DNA from: Yamagishiella unicocca
Taxonomy: Eukaryota > Chlorophyta > Chlorophyceae > Chlamydomonadales > Volvocaceae
Assembly: GCA_003116995.1 (NCBI GenBank)
Contig: BDSL01000086.1
Span: 1-64,000, forward strand
Length of the DNA stretch: 64,000 bases
Reading direction: 5' to 3'
How positions within the stretch are numbered: position 1 is the stretch's first letter; each line of letters opens with the position of its first letter. Shown here in pieces: positions 37,087 through 50,139 of the stretch. The notes beneath the pieces are model-generated. The model searched no databases and was not told where the DNA came from. It saw only the letters and a program-made list of their open reading frames with translations. The position numbers were made by a program, and so were the translations under genes.

Positions 37087-37633
37087 TCAAGGTCCCCGCG
37101 GGAGGTGGAGCTTGAGCGCACAGAACTTGACCTGCTGCTGAAAGAAGTGCCGAAGGAAGACTCCCAATTCCTCCCTGCTAATTGCTTGGTCATTGTTAAG
37201 ATCCTGCACGGCAGTATGCGGTATGCTGTGTTTGGCGTGGACAAAAGGTGCCCTGGGCTGCAGTAATTGTCCACCCCGTTCGGTGTAAGCTCTAAACTCC
37301 CACATGTCAAACCGTACGGCAGACAAACAAGGGCAGGGTGCCTGGAAAGGCAGCATTGACCTCACAAAATGGTGGACTCCTCACCAGCTGATGGAAGATT
37401 CCCAGCACTTGAGCATGCTGAGGTGGTGGCAGGCCCATTCCTTCGCAAGCCTCCGTTATGTAGACTTCCAGTTCGTTTGTATCAAGGTTACCATCTCGAT
37501 CAGTGTCAATATTCTGAAAGACTGCAATCAAAACTGCTTCGAAGGCGCTGTCATCGGAAAGAATTGTAGTGAGCGCCTCGTGCGTTTGCCGCAATTCTGC
37601 CTCCTCATCCTGCTTCGTTGCCGTTGTCGCCAT
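37087..37633 (-). CDS. Small calcium-binding protein with two EF-hands
   Basis: Two exons, 37633-37385 and 37203-37087, give 121 residues; both junction ends are phase 0. EF-hand 1 is FQNIDTDRDGNLDTNELEVY, with a canonical D-x-D-x-D-G loop and Glu at position 12. EF-hand 2 is restored exactly at the splice: FHQLDLNNDQAISREELGVF, with a D-x-N-x-D loop, a non-Gly sixth position (Gln-Ala), and Glu at position 12. The C terminus is short and basic. It probably acts as a calcium sensor; the partner is unknown. CAG|GTCAAG near the end could be a weak donor, which would change the last ~15 residues. The gene is divergent from the long gene at 38019. Confidence 0.75.
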
Positions 37634-38018
37634 TTATGTATTTTGTGAAACAAGTGTGAAGATGTGAAGTCGAAACGCGCCATCGCTACCACGCACGGTA
37701 CGAACGTAGAAGAGGAGCAGGTCGTAAGAGCCGAATACCTAGGCAACACCCGTCCAGAACTCGTTGCAAGAGTACCGTGAAAGCGTTGTGTAGAGTTATT
37801 TAATTGGTAGCTTTCTACGACAGCTCGAAATGAATCGCAACTAGTCCTAGGCATGATAGGAAGCTCACGCTGCATCCTATCATGATGTAGGATTAACCAA
37901 ATGGTTGTAAGCTTGGCCAACGGGAGTTATGGGCCTGCGTGCACGAGCCAGAGCGTAGCTGCTCCTAGAAGCTAGGGGGAGTGCAGGCGCCGTGGTGCAT
38001 CCTTGCAGCGGCCAGGGA
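37634..38018. promoter_or_regulatory. Divergent upstream region of the EF-hand and CWZF-like genes
   Basis: 385 bases between two start codons on opposite strands. No TATA box or clear element was identified. Confidence 0.4.
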
Positions 38019-41000
38019 ATGTCGCAATCGCAAGGGCAAGAACCCCCGGAGGAGCTTCTTCGGCAAACCGTAAGTAGCCGGCGCGTTGCGGTGCGTGTTG
38101 CATTGCAGCAGGGCACGGATGGTGGCCACCAACTACTGTATCAATACATCACTTGAAGATTATTTCAATGGGATCTTGTTGCTGGCCCTGGTAGCAGCAC
38201 GCATATGCTCAAAAACGAAAGTCTGCAAAGTCAACCGCCTATCCCATTTTGCTTACGCCACCAGTATGAGTGATATCGCAAACAACTGGCATGCCACAGA
38301 TCGCCCGTTTGGAGCAGCTGGCACCAGTCTTGCGATGGCCACGCGTCGCTTATCAAGCAAAGCTGAATCCCTACGGCAGCTTCTATGCCACATTCTATGA
38401 CACAACGAGCAATCTACGTGTGGAGAATTGTCAGCCCGGGCCGAGCATTGCGCAGTCCGGCTCTGTGTCTCCAGCCCTTGGTGGGGGTAAGCTGCAGGGA
38501 GCCAGCAGCGCTATCTGTTTAATTTCGTAATCTGGGTGCCCGTGGGCTGAGTAGTCTGAGGCGAGTGGGATGAGAAAGTGCCTGGCCCGGAGGCGGGGAG
38601 CACACCGGAGATACCAGGGCTTTGGACACATGCGAGGTTTGCTATAGGAGGTGGCACTGATCAATACGTCGCCGTGAAGATTCGTGTCTCTGCTTGTGTC
38701 TGTTACATAATTGAGCCATCTGACCATCCGGTCTGGTGCTGACCGGGTGTCCCCCCCCCACGATGCGCAGCAGGATCGTCCGCATGCGAGCAGCAGCAAC
38801 CCCCGGCCAGAACAACGTCGCCTGCGCCTTCGCAGCAGAACGGCGGCGGTAATGGGTCGCAGCGTGAGAGCACTTCCCCCATACAACAGCAGCAACGCAA
38901 AGGGCCACGCGGCTTCAACATTCCCCGCCCAGTGATCAGGCGCTCCGCACTGCCATCAGGCGCCGCTGACCAGGACGGCCCGTCACCTGACAGCTCTCAA
39001 CATTTGGTGCAGTCTCCCGACGACGCGCAGCAGCCGCCTCCGGACTTCGAGCACTCACAGGAGCACCAAGATCAGTTGCAGGAGGAGGCGGATGCTGGCG
39101 GCGATTGTCACCAGCCACAATCGAAGGGCATGTATTCGGAGGGCGCTGCGGGCCCTGAACAATCGTCGCCGTCTGCAGCATCGCCGTCGCCACCGTCAGA
39201 GGAGGGAGTGCGGTCTCCGGCCGCGACGCCTAGGGGATGCGAAGCACCACCACCTTCCGAGGCAATGCAGGTAGACGTGGGGCTTGGCTGTAGAGGGGAC
39301 GCCAGCAGAGGGTCAGCAGCAGAAACCGCAGGCGCTGGTGGGCCAGCCATACAACTGACAGTAGTTGAGTCTGCTGACATACGGACCACGGAACCGCCAC
39401 CGACATGCAAGGCCTCTCGGATGGAGCAACAGCGTGTGTTGGTGGGTCAATTCGGGATCAATCCGGATGCAGCTGGGCAGTCCACGCCATCTACTCGAGG
39501 GTCTCCTTCGTCAGCTGCACGTCTACCCCAGGTGAATGAGGTTCACGAGGGAGCAGCAGCCGCCACGACCGGAGAAGCAGCGGCACCCGTGGCTGGTGCT
39601 GCAGCCAGGAACTGTGACGCGGATCCATCCTCCGCCCCGGGCCCCTGCTTGATGGATGTGGACGTTAGCGTGGTGGCCCCGGCTGCGACAGCGCTATTGG
39701 ATGCGCCGCTGGAGGGAGCTTCATCGGGGTGGGTGGCTGACAGGTCAGAGGCGCAGCAAGCAGACACGGGGACTGCAGGCGAGCCGCAGCCGCTGGCGGA
39801 GCTAGCAGCTGAGGTCGAACCGTCAAGCGAAGGCTTGCATTCAAACCAGTCAGGGTCTCCTGCTCTGGAACAAGGCCCGGTTGCTATTGACGTTCAGCCT
39901 GAGGGCTCGATGCTGGCTGCTGCCCCGGGCGGCTCGCCTTGCCCCGCGGACCATTTGGAGGCCGGGGCAGCGCACGCAGCCAAGCAGCTGCAGGCGTGTT
40001 TGTCAGAACCGGATGGCGCCCGGATGGCAGAGACTGGCGAAGCGGCATCGGAAGCAGGGCAGCTGGTGATTGAGACCGGCGCGGAAGGGCCCCATGCGGA
40101 GCCGGAGGATGCTGCGGTGCGTGCGTCTGCACGTTCGGTCTTGCAGGCGGGTATGGCGCCAGAGGCGGGGGGCCAAGCGGCGTGCTCGCCGGGCGCACAG
40201 GCGTCACCATCTACCGCTGAGACAACGTCTGCGACACCACTGCACGAGGCGCCCGTCACAAATGTTGATGAAGGCGGCACGCAGAGCGACGCGGGGAATA
40301 GCGTGGAGGCACCTGGCGTCCCACCAGGGGAGGCAACATGCCGTGGGGCTCCTGGCGGGCATGAGGTGGCTGCCGAACCAGGTTCTCCCAGCAGGGAATG
40401 CGACCACGGCCATCAAGCCGTGGGTACGGCGGGCGCGAGCGGGCTTGCAAGAGCAGCCGTCGAAAGCTTGAGAGGGGCTGGTGCGGAAGACCTCGAGGCG
40501 GTGGGCCCCCGAGAGGCAGCAGGTGGAGGTGGAACCGCGGCTGCGTCCGTCGCGGAAGCTGGCGCTGACGACGCCGCAGCGTCACCTCCACAAGCGTTCA
40601 CGGCGGTTGCGGCCGCGCACGCTGCATCAACGGCAGCTGCCGATGCGCAGGCAATGCCACCACCATCAACGCACCCGCAGCTGCGCCTTGATATGCCACC
40701 AGCTGTGTTGACGGGGCGGCCGCACGTGGGGACATCAGTCAGTCGCCGGACGTCCAACATCTCGCTGCAGGTATGCGGAGATGCAGAGCATGGCCGGGGA
40801 AGTGCTGGTGGTGGCAGGGGTTGCATGTAAGGTTTGCTGGGGTACGCGTTTCGTCCACCGCTGTTGGTTGGCGGCGGGGGCCTTCATTCGACGAGTAGGT
40901 GACGAGTAGGTGACGTAGAACAAAAGCCAGGACGCCGCATTGATCTTTTCGCACGCGGGAACCCTTGTCGACTAAAGCCGGTAAGTTTGTTGGGGACACT

Positions 41001-44000
41001 GATTGTCAAGGAGCGCGCCAATGTTTGCTCTTCCAATGCCGCACTCGTTGCGGGGCCCTGCCTTGCGTGGTGCGCAGACGCTCGAATCCGGAGAGCTGCC
41101 CTCCCTGGACACACCCGTCGGCGGCACGCCCTCATCGGCGCTGCAACCCTTGTCGGCGCACGGCCCTGCGGCTCTGCGCATGCGGCCCATGACACTGCTC
41201 CAGAGCGCCGGCCGAGGTCGCGACGGCCGCAGCGCTAGTGTGCTGGATATGCTGCCTGCGGAGTCGGGTGAGCTGCAGCCGATGTTGGGCGAGTTCCAAT
41301 CGGAGACGGCGGCAGAGCTGGCAGGCATAGCAGGGCAGGACGGTCGCGAGGCAGGTACTGATGCAGGCATGGCTGAGGGTCAGGCGGGAATGATAGGTAA
41401 CTGCACTGATGCCAGCAGCAAGCTGTGCCCCCAGCTCTCCTCTCAGTCGCGGAGCCTGGACGCCAGCCGTCGTCACCGCTGGGGAGTGCCAATCGTTGCG
41501 ACCTCTGGCGGCGCCGGCAGTACAGGCGCAGCGAGCGCCGGCGCTGACGACAGCAGCGGAGGCGTCTCCGGCGCGTCACTGCAGGGAGTCGTGGACCTCT
41601 CGATGGCAAAGGGGCTCATGGCCCACATATCAGCCCACGGGTCGCTGCAGGACTTAGTGCCAAACTTGAGTATGATGGGATCCGCGGCGGTGGCAGGTGC
41701 CGCAGTCGCACAGCAGACCAACCAGCAGAGTAGCCAGCAGGCACCCTGTCAGGACAGGCGGCGCTCCAGGTCACCGCGCAATAGTGAGGAACACCGGGAC
41801 GTCCGCACCGGCAGGGAGCGGCAAGGAGCGCCGTCGGGCACTGCGGAGGGATCGGCAGCCGAAACTGGAGCGGGAGGGAGGCGCAGCAGCGTTGTACCGG
41901 GCCCGTCGTCCAGGTCTTCACGATCGAGGTCGAGGTCCCGGGAACGGCGGCGCTACAGTCGCTCCCCGCGGCGCCGCGGGAGCCGCAGCAGGAGCCGTTC
42001 GCCGCAGAGGGACATGCGGGGTAAGCGGGACCGCGACCGCGAATACGATCGCAGCCGAGGACGGGACCGGGAGCGGGACCGCTACGGAGGCCGTGAGCGG
42101 GAGCGCGAGCGAGACCGGGACCCAGACCGGCGCGGTGGCGACAGGTACGATCGGTACGACAGCTACCGCAGTCGTGACTACAGTCGCGCGTCCGACCGCG
42201 TGCGGGACTCCCGTGACGGCCGCAGTGAGCTCCGAGGAGAGCGAGGGACGTCCGGCGGCTCGGGCTCTGCTGCCCGGCCCGGCAGCGAGCAGCAGCAGCG
42301 GGATCGTCGTTTGCCTGCTGCCGGCGCAGACGGCCGCGGTGCAGCCCGGCGGGGCGCCGCGGAGGTGGACTCCGAGTCTGCCGGTAGCTATCCGCACAAG
42401 CGGCCAAAGCGTGGTGCCAGCCAGCAGCGGGCGCTGGGCAGCGGTTCCCGCGGCGGCTCGGGATCGGATATGGACCTGGACGATTCAGACATGGAGGGAC
42501 CCGGACAGCACCGACCGGCTCCACCGGCGGCGCCTCACGCCCCGGTGACTGCAGGCGCCTCGCAACAACGGCCACCACCGCTGGTGGCTTCCACTGCTGC
42601 GCTGGCCGCGGGGCAGGGGCGCATGGTCGCACCCGGTGGAGTGGCCGCCGCGGACGGGTCGATGCCGCGGCAGCACGCTAGGTCGGCAGCCGCCACCCAC
42701 ACGGGCAGCAGTGCACACAGCCCGTCGTCAGCTGGGTACCATAGCCCCGGCCGGGGTGCTGGTGGGACCTCACCTGGGCTGGCGCAGGGGCAGCAGCAGC
42801 AGCACCGCGCAACGTCTCCCACACAGAGGCCATCGGGTCCTGGCGGAGCTGGGGCCGTACGTACTCTGGGCAGCGGCAGGCGGCCACTGGGCACGCAGGG
42901 GCAGGCACAGCCGTCGCAGCAGCACAAGCCAGCCGCGCTGCAAGGCAAGGCGGAGCGCGCCCTCGCGAAGCTCCAGCAAGATCGCGTCAGGCCGCAGCAA
43001 CCGGGCTCCTCGTCTGGTGTCGGCGGTCGCGGAGTGCCGCCGCAAGCTCCAAAACTTGGAGTCAGGGAGGCGTCAAAGGATGTCGGCGGCGCCCCTGCTG
43101 GCAGTGCTGCGGCCGTCAGCGGTGCTGCTGCAGCTGGCAGCGGGAGCGTTCTATACGACGCAGATGCAGCCCTGGATCCTCCCGGGAGCGTTCGCGTTGG
43201 TGACGATGCGCCGCTGTCGGCTGGCATGGAGCCCGACCTGCTAGGCTTCATGGCGCTGTCTATGATCCAGGTAGGGCAGGGAGAGGCCGAACGGGGATCA
43301 GTTTGGGCGACGGGGCAGCGTCGTGCGGGGCCGCACTCTTGCTGCTGCTGTACCGTATGTTGCAGCAGTGTCAGCAACGGTCGGCAGTACAGCGCGGCCG
43401 TAAGTTGAACAATGCTCATGCCAAGCGTACCCTCGAAGGGGCTGCCGACACGGGGCGTGCGTGCTAGTTCAGCCGTGAAGCTCCCTCCACGGAAAATTGA
43501 GTAGTCCGGGACCTGTGTGATCGCGTATAGGATAGGTTTGCGCCTTGCTGTTCCGACGAAAAATGAGGGCCCAAGAAGGGTTTAGGTGCAACGCCTAGCC
43601 TGGTTGAAGGATGTCGTCAACCCTGGGAGCCAGGGCGGCAACAACGCGCCCATACGCGCCCCGAACGTCCCCGGGAAGATCGGCGGCAGGCTTATCGGTT
43701 TCACTGTTGCGGCCCTACCTCATGCTTGGACACTGCGGGGGAAGGATGGATGCACCCGGCAACTGTACGCCGCGCACACCACTGTCTTCCACTGATCACT
43801 AGGCCACCAGGGCGAGTTTCACGGAAACACTGCTTTCACGCGCTCGAGTTGGGTTGCCGAGGCTCGCAGCGCTGCGCATGCGCTTGGACCGACTTAGCAT
43901 GCGCAGAGTTTCTCTTCACGTCCAAAACTCCCCTTCCCTTCCCCTGCTGCCCCTCCCCCTCCCCTTCCCCTGCTGCCCCTCCCCGCCAGTTCTCTTGTGC

Positions 44001-45986
44001 TTACATGGTCGAGTCGCCCCGGTCGCTGTTCAACAAGGCGCACATCAAGGCACTGGCAGACGAGGGCCGCACACTGCGCCGCAAGGCGGACAGCAACAGA
44101 GAGGCGAACGGCAATCGCTGGAACGCGCTGCTGCTGACGTTGTACCTGCAGGTGCTGACGGGAATGAGTGCATGGCGGGTGTGGGCGGGTGGCCCGCGAT
44201 ACAATGGTTGAAAGGTGTGCGAGGCCGACGGCCTCGGAACAACGCCCCCGTTGGTCGACATCGGAACAAGGCCGAAGCTGTATCCGCGGATGGCCTTGGT
44301 ACTCCTGTGCAGTGCCATTCTCACGGACCGTACCGTGGCTCGTCTCCTCGTTTTCACCTCATGTTAGCCCGACCATCCTAACGGTTTGTACCACGCCTCC
44401 TCGGTACATGCTCTAACTTTATCACTAAACGATGACGCTGTGCAACCAAGCCTTGCTAGCTCCCTCCCTGGGCTGCTCCGCCCAACGCGTACATGCATGG
44501 CTCCTCGCCCACCTCTCCGCCGCAACGGCGGCTGCCTCCTCTGTGCCGTACCTTGGCTGCAGAGCGCGCTAAAAAGCATGGAGAGCGCTTATGGCCACGA
44601 GCAGGTGGGCCAGGAGCGCGAGGCGGGCATGCGGAGCTCCTCCGATCTGCTGGCTACCGCGTCCCAGGCGCTGGTGGTGGTGGGCCACGAGGCCAACAGG
44701 CTGGCGTCACAGCTGCAGAGGCCGCAGCAGGGCGTCACAGGCCTGGCGGGTGTGTCGGTGAGCCACGGAGCGGACGGCGCCAGAGCTGAGGGCGGCCCTG
44801 GGGCGCTGCGGCAAGCAGGACAGCTGGGCGGCGAGGGCAGCGCCCAGCTGGCAACACCCACGAAACCCACTGGCGCATCTGCAGCTTATGCTGGCAGCAC
44901 CGCGGTCCCAGCAACTCCGCCGCCACAGAAAGGAGCTCCTGGTAGTCCCACAAATTCACTACGTTCCGTCGGACTGCAAACGCCCTCAGCCCTGGGCGCA
45001 GCAGGCGGCAGCCGGACGCCGCAGCACGGCGGCGGCGGCACTCCCTTGGGTCCGCTGGCGGCATCGGTCGCGTCTGCCAATGTTGGCGGCCTAGCGCCCT
45101 CACCTGAGTTGCTGGTACTGGAAGCGATTCGGCTACTGGCCCTGAAGCTGACGGCCATCTGTCGAACAAGATGGTTGCTGCTCAATCAAGAATCTCTGAC
45201 GCAGGCCCTCAAGCACCACGAGCCTGCACCCCATGGTGCGGGCCCGCCGGCACCTGGCGGCGGCAGCGGCAATGACGGTGGCGCTGGTGTCGGCAAGCGG
45301 CGCACGTCTCCAACAGCTGCCGCCGACAGTGCCTCTTCAACGCTGGAGGCCGCGGCCCTATCGGCGTCAACGTATACGGCAAGCATCCAGCAGATGGCGG
45401 AAAGTGTCCAGGTTGGTTGCACGTGCCATCGCCGCGGCCTCTGCGCCTGAGCATGCACTAAATGACAACACCACACTTGGTTACGGCATCGAGTGCGTTC
45501 CTGCCAATGTTTGCCGCACACATCACTGCTATTGTCATGATCGTGACGCCCGCGGATGCTGCGTCTGCAGCTGCCTGCGCGCGCTTATTTGCTTTCCCTG
45601 TCTACCGTACCTGATAACTTGACATGCTGTGATCGCGTGGTCGCAGTCTCCTGCGTAGCTCCTGCTGCCAGGATAGAGAGCGCTGTGAGCCCAATTTTCG
45701 AGAAACCCGCAACAATACCCAGTCGCCCTTGCGCAGCGCTGCACACTAATCAAAGCCCCGCTGCACACCGCGGCAGGCGTTCATGGCCGCGACTGATGCA
45801 TGGCGCCGCGCCGCCGCCGAGGCGCGTGTCTTTAACCAGGTCGTATCTGTCGCTGGAGTGGAACCCACTGCGGTCGTGGCTGCAGCACGCATTGGCGCAC
45901 TGGGCTACGAGGGGGGCGTGTGGGACCTGATGGGCAGTGTGAACCTGGCCAGGAAGGCGCTAGACTCGATCACGGGTATGCTTTAG
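38019..45986 (+). CDS. Large nuclear protein related to plant CW-type zinc-finger proteins, with RS-rich segment
   Basis: Seven exons: 38019-38069, 38300-38486, 38771-40770, 41078-43270, 43990-44151, 44563-45411, 45777-45986; 1,883 residues. All phases agree and the total divides by three. The N terminus (ELLRQTIARLEQLAPVL, then KLNPYGSFYATFYDTT) resembles the conserved start of plant CW-type zinc-finger proteins, which have a KFGGYGSFLP block. The C-terminal 400 residues match that family's helical module in order: LFNKAHIKALADEGRTLRRK, WNALLLTLYLQSALKSMESA, a Leu/Ala helix (EAIRLLALKLTAICRTRWLL), and an end with ARKALDSI. The middle is disordered. It has Ala/Gly/Glu-rich repeats and an RS/RE/RD tract at about residues 1020-1140 (SRSRSRSRERRRYSRSPRRR), typical of splicing or speckle proteins. 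I see no CW zinc finger (no W with four Cys). The first acceptor of exon 3 could be 38774. A chromatin/RNA-processing scaffold is inferred. Confidence 0.6.
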
Positions 45987-48300
45987 CCCCACCTGGTCCT
46001 GCGGACATGTTCGAGGTTTTAAGCCGCACTTCAGCGGCAACAGGCATACTCCAAGTGCGCCCATGTGAGCCGTAGGTGGCGGACTACAGTCGGACGAGCA
46101 TGAAGGGCATACCACGGCCGAGGTTTGCTGCTAGTAGTATTGATGTGCGCCGAGTTGTGACTGGCGAGTACAATTTCCGGTAATGCTTCAGCCAGTCGAC
46201 GGAAGGATTATGGAATGCGAGTTGTCCTAGAGCCCTCATGCATAACCCGCGTTGCGTGCTCAGCATGGGACGACGTAGCACACTGTAGACATTTTACGAC
46301 CGTATGCCATGCATTAAACTTGTCGGCTGGGCCCTATGGTGCGGTCGCGGCCTACAGCAGGGCTACCGCTGAGCTGGCTGCTTAGTTGTCGTAAACAGCA
46401 GTTCAAAATGGAAGGCGTATCAGAAACTCCAAACGTGTTGGCGTCTTGGGTCGACAGGAAGGGTCGGTCGTCGAGTAGTTTTAAGCTCAGGTGATGCCGG
46501 CTGTGTGGTGCACGCATAATGTTTAAACTATATTTTTGGAGCCCTGGGTCACACGACATAAACTGGCATGGTTAATTCCGGCCACCCTGTACTGCAGCTG
46601 GATGACTACTTACATCATGATCGGACTGCGACGAGGCTAATACACCTGTGTTTTGGGTGCCTCGGGGGACTTGTTCGTGTGTTCATTCCAGGTTTTGTGT
46701 GGACGCCGCATGTGAGGTGAAGCGTCTAGAATCCCACCCGGTGGGACGTAGCCGGAGAGTATTTTGTGGTCGAATCGACTGCACGTCTGCAGGTCATGAC
46801 AAAAATGGTAGTTTCCCTGTTCTGGCACAGGCAGCTTATCTAGGAAATTTCGTCGATTGAGACTTTGATAAGGAAAAGGACGGATTTGGGCCCCCGACCT
46901 CACTTCCCTGAGCCTCCCGAAAGACCCCCCGGCCGACGATCGAATCCCACATGGCTCAAACGCTGACTGCCAAGCAACGGGTCCACCCTTTGACCTATCA
47001 GCCTCAGTCCCGATTGGCCCCTCAGCCGACTATTGACTCCTAGTGGGGTCGAACCCTGACTGCGAACCCAGCCGCATCCTCCCACCTGGTCTCGGACCCC
47101 CACCTTTGGCTGCCAATTGAGATCCACACGTTTCTGAGCTGCTAGTTGGGTGTACCGCCGAGATGCAGCCGTATCATCCTGGGAAAAAGTTTGTATCTGT
47201 GCCCCCAAAAAATAAATCTTAAGCCGGGGATAACTCCGGTGTAACTCGGGGGAAACTCAAGCTGTACTCAAGCGCTAAAGCGGAGGTGCCGTTTTCGGAT
47301 GCAATACGGTCAGACAATTATCAGAGACGGTGAAAGTGATTCAGAGCGGTTCAGAGCTCTGTAGTTGTCTGCACGGTTGTGTGTAGATCTCTGCAGCTCG
47401 TGTAAGCAGGGTGTGACAGGCAGATGCGCAAGGAAACATCAACTAGCCCACCAGGCGTATAGATCTCTGTAGCTCGTGTCTGTGCGTCTGGGGCCGTACC
47501 GCTTGTGTACGCATTATGCAGATGCTCTTCAGCACGCCATCCATCGGCCTGGGGTCGCAGCGGCACCGGCAGGCAAGTCCTCCGGCGCTGATGGCATCCC
47601 AGCGTACATGGACTTTGCAGATCTCGTGGATGCCTTCCAGGCTTGCTTGCGGGCGCGCGGTGCTGGCGGCGCGGCCCGCTTCCCCCCCTGGCCGCCTGGA
47701 GTGGTGGCCGCACGGCCGCACATGCTGCCGTTGGCGAACGAATCGGCTCAGCCGCGGGGCCGTGCTGCGAGGCGAGATCCAGGGGACAGGGGAGAGCGAT
47801 ATCCATCTGCCGCGGGAGGGCCGCTGCTGGTTGGCGGCCACTGCTGGTTGGCGGCCACTGCTGCGCTACCAGGCGTCCGAACCCCGATGGCTCCCGCTCC
47901 CCATTCTCTGCTCGTACCAACCCTCTGAGCCCGAGGCCTGCTGGTCCGTTTTGGTCCTCTTAACCCGCCATGTGGGTGGACAGTGCAAGGCCCGGGCACA
48001 TTACAGTAGACTCATTTACTCATACTGCGGAAACTCGCAACACGTGACCCCTTAGGGGGCGCGCGAGCGTCGGTACATGGGGCCAGATGGGAGCTGCTTG
48101 CTGTTGCCGGTCGTCTAGATGGGAGTTCAGGAGGATGGAATGGCGGTGTCGTCTGGTACGTGGAGGAGGAGCTCCCGCATCGCCCGGGAACTTTCGGCAC
48201 CGGTCGGATCCCATCCAGCTCGCAGCAATCTGGTTCACACCTTCGCTCGCCGCGGCCATACTGGCTCGTCACGGTGGCTTTGCAGAGTGCCTGCGCTGAG
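45987..48300. other. No gene recognised; short tandem repeat
   Basis: A plus-strand frame at about 47470-47900 contains GKSSGADGIPAYMDFADLV, faintly like the segment before a retroelement polymerase palm, then Arg/Pro-rich sequence; it is too weak to name. A 21-22 bp unit TGGTTGGCGGCCACTGC is repeated at about 47826-47868. The rest shows nothing. Confidence 0.35.
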
Positions 48301-48449
48301 TATCCTGTGGCTGTCCAGCTAGCCTGGTGGTCACCCACGCCCTTCGTTGCGAAGTATCAACTTCGCCAATGATGGCCTCTCAGCGGCGGCTTCGGTCGTC
48401 GCTCTACCTGATCAGTCCTGCAGGGCTGTATCCTACTTTGGGATCTTCT

Positions 48450-49720
48450 TTCAGCATTTCTCTGGACTCTGGTAGCTTTCGCCGACACAGCTTCGTCGGC
48501 TCTGGTGTCTCTCGCGCATGCCGCAGCCGGTGCCAGTACGCAGCCTACGCAAGTCCTGCAAAGCTATCTGGCGTTGCATACTGAAGTGGTTTCCGTATTG
48601 CAGGCGAAGGTTGCGCCACGGCTCAGCCATTCGGGCGTGTTGCCGGCCTGCCTTTTTCTAGAGACTGCTGTTGGTGTTGACCTCAACTGGTTGATGGTAT
48701 TAAGTACCATTGTTTCTTCCCGTCTCGCTATGGGCATCGGCCCGTTTCGGGTGTGGGACGTTTTCGGGATCTTGGGGGGAGTTATCCGATTGTGTTGCCG
48801 AGGCGTGCTGCTGTCTCTCCATTCGGGGGTCTGCTTGGGATGCATGTGGCCATGTGCAGGGGAGCCATCAGCGCAACCTCCCCCTGTGTATTGGTGCTTG
48901 CTGTTTCCTCTGGGCTCTCGGTTGTGAGGCTCTGGGTGGTTTGTCTTTCGGAACCGTCGGTTTTCTCTGCTTTCCTTGTCTTTTTCAGTGTCAGGCGATG
49001 CGCCCGATGGCTCTACCTTTAAGGTCTGGAGCCCACTGTAACGATTACAACAAAGTAGACCGGCTACTACCCGGCACGCACACCGCCCTGACCCGTGACA
49101 CCGAAGCAATTCATACAGCAGCACTACCTGAAGCTCCGCATCTCCAACCAATTCTCCGCAACCAGTCCGTACTTCCGAGCACCCTAGTCGTCACCGCTTC
49201 CAGCAACTCTCCTCCAATCAATTTAAGGAATGATTTCGAAGGAAAAAGTGGTGGCAGCCCTTCGCCAAGAGAACGACCTGGGCACTTTGTTGGCCTTGTT
49301 CGGGGACGTCGAGGATAGCGCGGGGCCAATCGGGAGCCCAAGTGCGCAAGGCCGGAGGAGGACGCTGTGCAATCCGTGTTTGCTGCCTATTGCGCAGGGC
49401 CATAATTGCGGAGGTCGTATTGCACCTATCCAACTGGCGTTCACTGGGGTAAGTTGTGAATGTTGCCGCTCTTGTCAACTAGGTCCTGGATGCTCCTTGA
49501 TTCTCGCCTTTTCGGGCAATTTCTTTCAATTCCATTAGGAGTTGAAAATGCTGCTGGACAGGGCGTACGTGCAACTGAACCAACGAGCTCCGTACATACT
49601 ACATCTCAAGATACCAAGATTAACTGGTGCGATGGCACATGCATGGTCCCGCTCCTGCAGAGCGGGTTCAGCGGCGGACAGGTGCAGGGGATTCCAATCC
49701 TTTGACTTACACGTGAAAAG
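48450..49720 (+). other. Coding-like segments, unassigned
   Basis: Three plus-strand stretches look like exons. One at about 48478-48600 reads ADTASSALVSLAHAAAG and LALHTEVVSVLQ, after a TAG acceptor and before CAG|GCGAAG. One starts at an ATG at 49230 (MISKEKVVAALRQENDLGTL, LLALFGDVEDSAG) and ends at a clean GTAAGT donor at 49449. One starts after CCATTAG at 49539 (ELKMLLDRAYVQLNQRAPY). The last two join in phase. I do not recognise the product. The third segment stays open until about 50160, overlapping the 3' end of SmE on the other strand. Confidence 0.3.
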
Positions 49721-50139
49721 TCCCCCAACCATCCATGCATCAGTAGCACCGCGTGGGGATTGGGCCTGTGGGGATCCCACCAGCCACGGGATTGGTCCAC
49801 AGCTGCACGATCCCGCCACTGACGGGCTACCAAGACGCCGCTTTGCAACGCGGCATACCCGACGTAATAGTGCGTATGAGGAGTCTCTCGACAGTGTGTG
49901 TCACACTCTACCGCACAACACCAGACCCTTCCCACCCGCGCCGCGAATACCCTCAGGCCCCCCCAAAAAGTCTATACCCCAAGGAGCCGACCAGCAAACA
50001 CCATCACAATGGCAGTATCAACACCGGCACCTAACGTACGATATCCTTCCGGCGGTGGGCGTTCAAGCTCACACCATCAACAAGTCCGTCCGCCATCCTG
50101 AGCGCATGTTCCTTCTGTCCGAATGGTATAAAAAGCGGC

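Noticed and set aside
46076..46183. Possible last exon of the CWZF-like gene (VADYSRTSMKGIPRP...)
   Set aside because: The preceding donor at 45976 has phase 1 and does not match; the exon before it ends naturally at a stop (45984-45986) right after ARKALDSITGML, like the plant family.
47476..47928. Reverse-transcriptase fragment suggested by GKSSGADGIPA
   Set aside because: Only this short resemblance is present; no palm motif follows, so it cannot be called.
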